Source of the DNA: an uncultured Myxococcales bacterium
Lineage (GTDB): Bacteria > Myxococcota_A > Polyangia > Polyangiales > Polyangiaceae
Length of the DNA stretch: 9,459 bases
Direction: 5' to 3'
NCBI GenBank assembly: GCA_937998045.1
Contig: CALKVG010000124.1
Span: 1 to 9,459 of the forward strand
Part shown: in pieces, positions 1-5,634 of the stretch
Numbering within the stretch: the stretch's first letter is position 1
Layout: each line of letters opens with the position of its first letter
The notes under the pieces: generated by a model
The model's database searches: none
What the model saw: only the letters and a program-made list of their open reading frames with translations
What the model was told of the DNA's origin: nothing
Made by a program: the position numbers and the translations under genes

Positions 1-172
1 CTTCTAGCCACACATTGACCAGGAGCGGATCGGGCCGAGGAAGCCACCTGCGACGGGATCGTTCTCGTCCGCTCTCTGCGCATTTTCTCGCGCTTGGCGA
101 CGCCGAGACGCTGGACCCACATGCCGTTCCACCGCGGCGTGACGCGGGCGGTGTGCTCGACGCCCTGTCGAC

Positions 173-178
173 GGAGGT
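173..178 (+). promoter_or_regulatory. Ribosome binding site fixing the GTG start at 186
   Basis: GGAGGT lies 7 bases before GTG at 186 and is close to a perfect Shine-Dalgarno match. It decides the start: the same frame stays open up to base 15, but that extension has no ribosome binding site and would place about 57 charged, low-complexity residues before the export signal. Confidence 0.8.
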
Positions 179-185
179 AATCCTC

Positions 186-1913
186 GTGACGCAGCTATCA
201 TCGCGACTTTTCATCGGAGCCTCCTTGGCTGGCTTGATCGCATCCGGCGCGCGTTGCACCGGTTACATAGGTGACTCCGGCACGGCGACTGGCAGCCCGC
301 CAGCGTCGACCGGCGGCAGCTCGAGCACGCCGGGGGCGGGTAACTCGAGTGGTTCCAGCGGTGGTTCCAGCGGTTCGTCTGTCGGCCCCAGTGCCGAGCC
401 GGTCGCGCACATGCACCGCATCACGGCGTCGCAGTACGCCAACAGCGTGCGCGATCTGCTGGGCTCCGGCGCGCCAATCGGCCCGCTGGATCCCGATCAG
501 CTGATGAACGGGTTCGCGTCGATCGGCTCGTCCAGCATCGTGTCGTCGGCGTCGGCCGTAGGGCTCTACGAGGCGGCCGCCAATGCCGCAGCGTCCTGGG
601 TGTTCGCCGATCCGACGCGGGCGAAGGCGGCGCTGGCCTGCGTGCCCATGACGGCAACGGACACGACCTGCGCCTCGCAGGCGATCTCGGCGCTGGGCCA
701 GCGCGCGTACCGGCGACCGCTGACCACCGACGAGACCAACCGGCTGGTCACGCTGGCGACGACGTTGGCCGGGCAGTCCGGCGGCACGATCACGATTGGG
801 ATGCAGTACGCGGTGAGCGCGATCCTGCAATCGCCGAACTTCCTTTATCGGGTCGAGCTCGGCGCTCCCAGCGCCGCGGACGGCGGTCGCACCAAATACA
901 ACAGCTACGAGATGGCGTCCCGGCTGGCGTCGGCGCTGTGGAACACGGTGCCCGACGGCACGCTGCTGGATGCCGCCGGCAAGGATAGCTTGTCGACCGC
1001 CGACGGCGTGACGGCGCAGGCCCAGCGGATGATGGCCGATGCGCACGCGCAGCAGGGGATGGCGGCGTTCGTCGACGAGCTGTACGCGCTGCAGAATTTG
1101 CACGACGCGACGCCGGACCCGACGCTGTTCCCGAAGTTCACGGAGACGTTGCGTTCGGCGATGCAGACCGAGCTCGAGATGCGCGTGACCGACATGGTGT
1201 TCACGACGCGCGGCGACTATCTGTCGCTGCTCGACAACAAGACCACGTTCGTGAACGACGAGCTGGCCACGCTCTATGGACTGCCCACGGCCGGCAGCAC
1301 GGCCTTCCGCAAGGTGACCCTCCCGGCGGACTCGCCGCGCGCAGGCATTCTGGGCACCGGCGCCATCCTGGCCGGGTTGGCCCTGCCGGAGCGTACGGGG
1401 CCGACCAAACGCGGCAAATTCATCCGCGAGGCGCTGCTCTGCGAGCCCATTCCGCCGCCGCCGAGCGGCGTGGTACCCGTGCTGCCACCGCCCACCGATC
1501 CGACGGCGACGATGCGCACGCGGCTCACCGCGCACCGGGCTGCCCCGACCTGCAACTCCTGCCACTCGCTGATGGACCCGCTCGGGTTTGGCCTGGAGAA
1601 CTTCGACGCCATCGGCGAGTACCGGACCCTGGAGAACGGTCACCCTATCGACGCCACCGGCAACCTGGATGCCGCAACGTTCAACGGCCTGGCGCAGATG
1701 GGGACGGTGATACGGAATGCGGCCGTCAGTGGCCCGTGCTTCGTCAGCAAGGTCTACATGAACGCGCAGAGCCGCCAAGCGGTTCAGGCCGACGCCGCCA
1801 TCCTGGACACGCTGGCTTCCGGTTTCGCCGCCAGTGGCAACAAGGCTGACCAGCTCATGTTGAGCCTTGTCTCCAGCGATGCCTTCCGATTCGTCGAACC
1901 CAATAAGCCATAA
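186..1913 (+). CDS. DUF1592-family exported protein with CXXCH motif (DUF1587/1595/1592/1588/1585)
   Basis: The 575-residue protein starts at GTG behind a strong GGAGGT site. A short hydrophobic export signal ends near Cys24 (GARC then TGYIGD) and is followed by a Ser/Gly-rich linker at about residues 41-68. By recognition, domains run in the order usual for this family: DUF1587-like at about 76-140 (HRITASQYANSVRDLLG), DUF1595-like at about 165-195 (RAYRRPLT), DUF1592-like at about 205-330 (SAILQSPNFLYRVELG), DUF1588-like at about 360-480, and DUF1585-like at about 485-560. Residues 456-460 are CNSCH followed by MDPLGFGLENFD, a c-type-heme-like CXXCH segment typical of the family. Function is unknown; the family is common in Planctomycetes and Myxococcota next to DUF1552 genes. 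The DUF1552 gene follows 20 bases later, suggesting co-transcription. The CXXCH suggests heme binding and redox work in the envelope, but this is inferred. Position -1 of the presumed lipobox is Arg, so lipidation is uncertain. Confidence 0.9.
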   Translation: MTQLSSRLFIGASLAGLIASGARCTGYIGDSGTATGSPPASTGGSSSTPGAGNSSGSSGGSSGSSVGPSAEPVAHMHRITASQYANSVRDLLGSGAPIGPLDPDQLMNGFASIGSSSIVSSASAVGLYEAAANAAASWVFADPTRAKAALACVPMTATDTTCASQAISALGQRAYRRPLTTDETNRLVTLATTLAGQSGGTITIGMQYAVSAILQSPNFLYRVELGAPSAADGGRTKYNSYEMASRLASALWNTVPDGTLLDAAGKDSLSTADGVTAQAQRMMADAHAQQGMAAFVDELYALQNLHDATPDPTLFPKFTETLRSAMQTELEMRVTDMVFTTRGDYLSLLDNKTTFVNDELATLYGLPTAGSTAFRKVTLPADSPRAGILGTGAILAGLALPERTGPTKRGKFIREALLCEPIPPPPSGVVPVLPPPTDPTATMRTRLTAHRAAPTCNSCHSLMDPLGFGLENFDAIGEYRTLENGHPIDATGNLDAATFNGLAQMGTVIRNAAVSGPCFVSKVYMNAQSRQAVQADAAILDTLASGFAASGNKADQLMLSLVSSDAFRFVEPNKP

Positions 1914-1933
1914 CGAGAAGGAAGCGCAAAGAC

Positions 1934-3295
1934 ATGGCACGTTCAAGGCGAACGATCATCTCGCGCAGAGCTGTGCTCCGGGGCATGGTGGGCGGCGGCA
2001 TCGCCGTCGCCGTCCCGCTGCCTCGCCTGGCCGGCATGCTGAACGACAACGGCACGGCGTACGCCGCGGGCGGGGCGCTGCCCGTGCGGTTCGGCACCTG
2101 GTTCTTCGGCAACGGCATCATCCCCTCCCGCTGGATACCACCGAAGACGGGCGTCGGAGCCAATTGGGAGCTCAGCGAAGAGCTGAGCCCCTTGCAGGCG
2201 GTCAAGCCGTATATCTCCGTAGTCACGGGCCTGACGATCAAAGGCCCGGACATCTCGCCGCACAAGGCGATGCCGGTGCAAGCGCTAACGGCCGCGCAGA
2301 CGGGGGGCGGCACCGTGCAGCTGCCGACGATCGATCAAGCGGCCGCCGCGATCACCAACACGGGCACGCTGTACCCGATTGGGCTCCACGTTGGCATGTC
2401 GACCGCTGGCGGCACGATGAACATCTCGTGGTCGGGGCCCAATGCGCCCAACGCGCCCAACTTCAGCCCGGCGATGCTGTTCCAGCAGCTGCTCCAATAC
2501 GCCAATACCGGCACCGGCATGCCCGCAGCGCCCGATCCGTCGCTGCTGCGCCGTCGCATGGTGCTCGACGCGATCGCCGCAGAATCGACGAGCTTGCGCG
2601 CGCGGCTGGGTGTCGAGGATCAAAACCGTCTGGACCAACACCTGTCGGGGCTGCACGAGCTGCAGAATCAGCTGATCGCCGCCGGCACGCCGCGCATGAC
2701 CAGCGCCACCCTCGTCGATCCGGACAAGGCGTATCCGACCCGCGGACCCGACGGCAACAACATCACGCGCATGCGCGGCCAGGCGTTCTCCGATCTGCTG
2801 GTCTTCGCGATGGCCGCCGATCTGACGCGCGTGTTCTCGTACCAGTTCAGCTCCCCGTCTTGCCAAAGCGAGTACACGGACGCCGGTCTTTCGGGGGCGT
2901 TCCACGAGGATTATGGCCATCGCACCAGTCCGAAGGGCGTGCAGTTCGCGACCGAGGGGTTCAACAATGGCGTCAAGTTCGCCATGTCGTGCCTGTCCGA
3001 CACGCTGGCGCGAATGAGGAACACGCCCGACGGCGCCGGCAACCTCCTCGACAACTCGGTCGTGTATACGACGTCGTGCGTGGGGGAATCGCAGACCCAC
3101 GGCGGCACCGATTACCCCATCGTGGTGTCCGGGAAGGCGGGCGGGAAGCTGAAGGGCGACACACACGTGCGCCTGGTCGGCGAGAACGTCAGCCGCGTCG
3201 GGCTCACGTTGCTCACGGCGCTTGGCAGCACCGCAAGCTCGTGGGGCATGGCCGATTCGATGGCGACGACCGCGATCCCGGACCTACTGGTGTAA
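1934..3295 (+). CDS. DUF1552 family protein, Tat-exported
   Basis: The 453-residue protein starts at ATG with a purine-rich GAGAAGGAAG site 9 bases upstream (1915-1924). The N-terminus carries a twin-arginine signal: SRRAVLRG at residues 10-17, then a hydrophobic stretch to about residue 35, with possible cleavage near TAYA (41-44). The rest matches the DUF1552 family: an early VRFGTWFFGNG segment (51-61), a central helical part with LRRRMVLDAI (205-214) and RLDQHLSGLHELQNQL (232-247), FSDLLVFAMAADLTRVFSYQ (285-304), and a C-terminal part with LLDNSVVYTTS (371-381), GESQTHGG (384-391) and GGKLKGDTHVRL (403-414). DUF1552 proteins have no established activity; they resemble in layout the DUF1501 proteins that pair with other planctomycete-type cytochrome-domain genes. 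Tat export implies folding before export. The upstream DUF1592 partner carries a Sec-like signal, so the two probably meet in the periplasm or at the cell surface. Confidence 0.9.
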   Translation: MARSRRTIISRRAVLRGMVGGGIAVAVPLPRLAGMLNDNGTAYAAGGALPVRFGTWFFGNGIIPSRWIPPKTGVGANWELSEELSPLQAVKPYISVVTGLTIKGPDISPHKAMPVQALTAAQTGGGTVQLPTIDQAAAAITNTGTLYPIGLHVGMSTAGGTMNISWSGPNAPNAPNFSPAMLFQQLLQYANTGTGMPAAPDPSLLRRRMVLDAIAAESTSLRARLGVEDQNRLDQHLSGLHELQNQLIAAGTPRMTSATLVDPDKAYPTRGPDGNNITRMRGQAFSDLLVFAMAADLTRVFSYQFSSPSCQSEYTDAGLSGAFHEDYGHRTSPKGVQFATEGFNNGVKFAMSCLSDTLARMRNTPDGAGNLLDNSVVYTTSCVGESQTHGGTDYPIVVSGKAGGKLKGDTHVRLVGENVSRVGLTLLTALGSTASSWGMADSMATTAIPDLLV

Positions 3296-3298
3296 CGC

Positions 3299-4825
3299 AT
3301 GCGGCAGCAAATTCTCACACGTGGGCTCTGGTTCCTCGGGCTTGCGCTCGCGGGCGGGTGCGGCGGCGGCGGTGGCGATACCGGCGGGAGCGGCAATCCC
3401 GGCGGTAGCGGTAGCGGCAATCCCGGCGGGAGCAGCAGCGGCAGCACCAGCGGCGGCGCGGGTGTGAGCGACGATGGCGGGGCGTCGTCCATGTGCATGT
3501 GGGAGGGCAGCGGTTGGGTCTGCCCCGGCCAAGGCGCGCCTCCTCCTGCCGGCGGCAGCGATGGCGCCGCCCCCGGCCAGTCTGACGCCGGCGCGGGCAC
3601 CGACGGGACGACCACGAGCGCCGACAGCGGCGGCGCGATGAGCGGCGTCGGGCCGGCCATCACGTTCACGGAGTTCCCCATCGACACGCCCAGCCAGCCG
3701 GGGCAGATCGTCGCCGGCAAGGACGGGAACCTCTGGTTCATCCACCAGAGCACGAAGCCGAGCGCGCTCTCCAAGATGACGCTGTCCGGCGCGTTCTCGC
3801 TCTACACCACCCCCCTCACCAACATCGGCCCCGTCGGGATCGCCGCCGGCCCCGACGGCAACGTCTGGTATACGAAGCAGCAAGGCGTCGGCTTCGTAAC
3901 GCCCGGCGGCCAGATCAACGAGCGTGGTGTGCCAGGAGGACACGACTCGGCCGGCATCACCACGGGTCCTGACGGCAACCTATGGTTCACGGAGCCGATC
4001 GCCAACAACGTCGCCAATACCTCGCCGGGCGGAAATTTCACCGAATACGCGGTCCCGACCGCGGACGGTGGACCCTACGGGATCACCACCGGGCCCGACG
4101 GCAATCTCTGGTTTACGGAGCAGAACGCCGCCGGCAACAAGATCGGCCGGGTCACCCCGACCGGCACGTTCACCGAGTGGCCCATCCCGACGATGGCCAG
4201 CAACGCGTGGGGGATCGCCAAAGGCCCCGACGGCAACGTCTGGTTCACCGAGAAGGACGGCCTCAAGATCGGCCGCATCACGCCGACCGGCACCATCACC
4301 GAGTTCCCTGTCCCGTCGGGCGGCAACCCTGGCGCGATCGTCGCCGGCCCCGACGGCAACCTGTGGTTTGCCGAGACCGGCGCCTCGAACGCCATCGGCC
4401 GCATCACGCCCGCCGGCGCCATCGCCGAGTACCAGATCCCGACGCCGAACGCCGAGGCACAGGGGATCTGCCTGGGCCCCGACGGCAACATCTACTTCAC
4501 CGAGCTGTCGGTCAACAACGTGGGCCGCATCAGCAACCTGATGGGCGGCGGCACCGTGAAGCCAGGCCTTATGGCGGCGCCGCCGCCGGCGATGCCGTGC
4601 ACGAACGACACCGACTGCATCGGCGCCGGCCACACCTGCGGCGGTGACGTCTGCAGCGCCATGACGCACACATGCGTAGGCTCGGCCACCATGGACCCGG
4701 GCACGTGCTCCATGGCGGCCCAGTGCTGGTGCATGAGCGAAGGCGCCACCTGCGACGCCACCACGCACCACTGCTCGTTCACCATGTTCGGCGGACCCGC
4801 GCCGCTCCCCGACGCCGGGATGTAG
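3299..4825 (+). CDS. Virginiamycin B lyase-like seven-bladed propeller lipoprotein with Cys-rich tail
   Basis: The 508-residue protein starts 3 bases after the DUF1552 stop with no clear ribosome binding site, so translational coupling is likely. A lipoprotein signal ends at Cys21 (GLALAGGC), followed by a Gly/Ser-rich linker to about residue 60. Residues 121-413 hold seven repeats of about 40 residues with the core GPDGNLWFTE and a following IGRITPTGTITEF strand, the pattern of the streptogramin (virginiamycin B) lyase propeller. Residues 434-492 form a tail with ten cysteines (CTNDTDC, CGGDVC, CWC), probably disulfide-bonded outside the cell. The propeller contains only two histidines (149 and 215), both in the first three blades, and none in the late blades where the lyase keeps catalytic His. 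A binding or scaffold role is therefore more likely than antibiotic cleavage, and annotation as a resistance enzyme would be unsafe. Its place as third gene suggests a surface partner of the DUF1592/DUF1552 pair. Confidence 0.85.
   Translation: MRQQILTRGLWFLGLALAGGCGGGGGDTGGSGNPGGSGSGNPGGSSSGSTSGGAGVSDDGGASSMCMWEGSGWVCPGQGAPPPAGGSDGAAPGQSDAGAGTDGTTTSADSGGAMSGVGPAITFTEFPIDTPSQPGQIVAGKDGNLWFIHQSTKPSALSKMTLSGAFSLYTTPLTNIGPVGIAAGPDGNVWYTKQQGVGFVTPGGQINERGVPGGHDSAGITTGPDGNLWFTEPIANNVANTSPGGNFTEYAVPTADGGPYGITTGPDGNLWFTEQNAAGNKIGRVTPTGTFTEWPIPTMASNAWGIAKGPDGNVWFTEKDGLKIGRITPTGTITEFPVPSGGNPGAIVAGPDGNLWFAETGASNAIGRITPAGAIAEYQIPTPNAEAQGICLGPDGNIYFTELSVNNVGRISNLMGGGTVKPGLMAAPPPAMPCTNDTDCIGAGHTCGGDVCSAMTHTCVGSATMDPGTCSMAAQCWCMSEGATCDATTHHCSFTMFGGPAPLPDAGM
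3659..4537 (+). repeat. Seven propeller repeats within the lipoprotein gene
   Basis: Seven in-frame units of roughly 120 bases encode the GPDGN(L/V)W(F/Y)TE core, at residues 142-149 (variant GKDGNLWFIH), 184-192, 223-232, 265-274, 309-318, 350-359 and 393-402. The number equals a closed seven-bladed propeller. The strand ITFTEFPI before blade 1 may close the ring with the last blade. Blades 4-6 are the most alike (IGR(V/I)TP(T/A)G), which suggests the most recent duplications. Confidence 0.8.
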
Positions 4826-4858
4826 CGCGCGCCGACGTCGACCTGCCGTAGATTGACC

Positions 4859-4875
4859 CGGGCGACGACCGCCCG
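4859..4875 (+). terminator. Possible weak terminator hairpin after the three-gene cluster
   Basis: CGGGCG (4859-4864) pairs with CGCCCG (4870-4875) around a 5-base loop, 33 bases after the propeller gene stop. It is followed by TTGAACTTT rather than a clean T-run. It could be a terminator or a transcript-end stabilising hairpin; chance is possible at this GC content. Confidence 0.3.
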
Positions 4876-4942
4876 TTGAACTTTCGGCTCCAGCTCCGAA
4901 TCGAACCGACGGCGCGCGCCGGCCGACTATCCTCCGCGGGCG

Positions 4943-5448
4943 ATGAGTCGCCAGCAGTGGTTCGCCCGGCGCAGCTGGCGCCCCCTCGCGGCGGCCATCG
5001 GCGTGCCGTGGCTCGCGATCGGTTGTGTCGAGGTCGCGCTCGCCGCAGACGCCGAGGAGCGGATCCGTCTCGAGTATCGCGCCGGCGCCGGCTGCCCCGA
5101 TGAGTCCTCCTTTCTCGTTCGCGTCGGTGCGAGGACGCAACGCGCACGCCTGGTCGGCCAGAGCGAGGCTGTTCGTGGGCCGCTGCCGAGCTGGCGGCGC
5201 TCGACCGGGCGCGCAGCGCGATCGCGAGCGGCGACGCTCCGCGCGCGTTGTCGATCCTCGAAGACTACGCCAGGCGCTTTCCGCGAGGAGGCATGGGACC
5301 TGAAGCCTCGGTCCTGCGAATCGAGGCGCTCGTCGCGGCCGGCGACCACACCGCTGCCGAGCGCGCGGCGCGCTCGTTCCTGCAAGCAAACCCGCAGAGT
5401 CCGTATACGCAGCGCATCGAGACGCTCCTCCGTGGGCCGAATCCGTGA
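4943..5448 (+). pseudogene. Broken or chimeric gene: exported N-terminal domain joined out of frame to a TPR-like C-terminus
   Basis: From ATG 4943 one frame encodes a signal peptide (hydrophobic residues about 14-34, possible cleavage at ALA before ADAEE). It is followed by IRLEYRAGAGCPDESSFLVRV and a run to about base 5180, resembling the start of exported myxobacterial hypothetical proteins. Beyond that this frame turns into Arg/Ser-rich sequence. From about 5179 to the TGA at 5446-5448 another frame encodes a credible C-terminus: AAAELAALDRARSAIASGDA, then EDYARRFPRGG, EASVLRIEALVAAGDHTAAE and FLQANPQSPYTQRI. This is a TPR-like helical repeat of the kind found at the ends of proteins encoded near ECF sigma genes in such genomes. 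That frame is closed by a TGA at 5101. No strong ribosome binding site precedes 4943. The two halves look like different families joined by deletion or rearrangement; a single frameshift in one gene is the alternative. Confidence 0.6.
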
Positions 5449-5604
5449 TCGACGGCGCGGCCCGAAGCCATTGACCGGCTCGTGTTTCACGCGAGTCGGA
5501 GACTCCTACACGAATGCGGGATTCGAGCAGGGCTCGACTCGGCAGCTCGGCTACCTGATCGTCGGCACGCCCCGCACGCCTTCCACGTCGACTTGTCCGT
5601 AGCG

Positions 5605-5629
5605 CCCCGCGGTTCGACGTCGGTCGGGG
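5605..5629 (-). terminator. Possible hairpin after the 819-residue lipoprotein gene
   Basis: CCCCG (5605-5609) and CGGGG (5625-5629) can pair around a 15-base loop that itself contains the palindrome CGACGTCG-like core. It starts 6 bases after the stop of the minus-strand gene, between convergent genes. There is no T-run, so this is only a weak terminator candidate. Confidence 0.2.
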
Positions 5630-5634
5630 AGCAG

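Noticed and set aside
15..43. TTGACC at 15-20 as a -35 promoter box
   Set aside because: There is no A/T-rich -10 at a 16-18 base spacing; the sequence there is GC-rich.
15..185. N-terminal extension of the DUF1592 frame
   Set aside because: GTG at 186 has a strong ribosome binding site and is followed by the export signal; the extension has neither.
198..1946. 582-codon minus-strand open frame opposite the DUF1592 gene
   Set aside because: Arg/His/Gly-rich sequence with no domain or motif, lying fully antisense to a well-supported gene; expected in GC-rich DNA where stop codons are rare.
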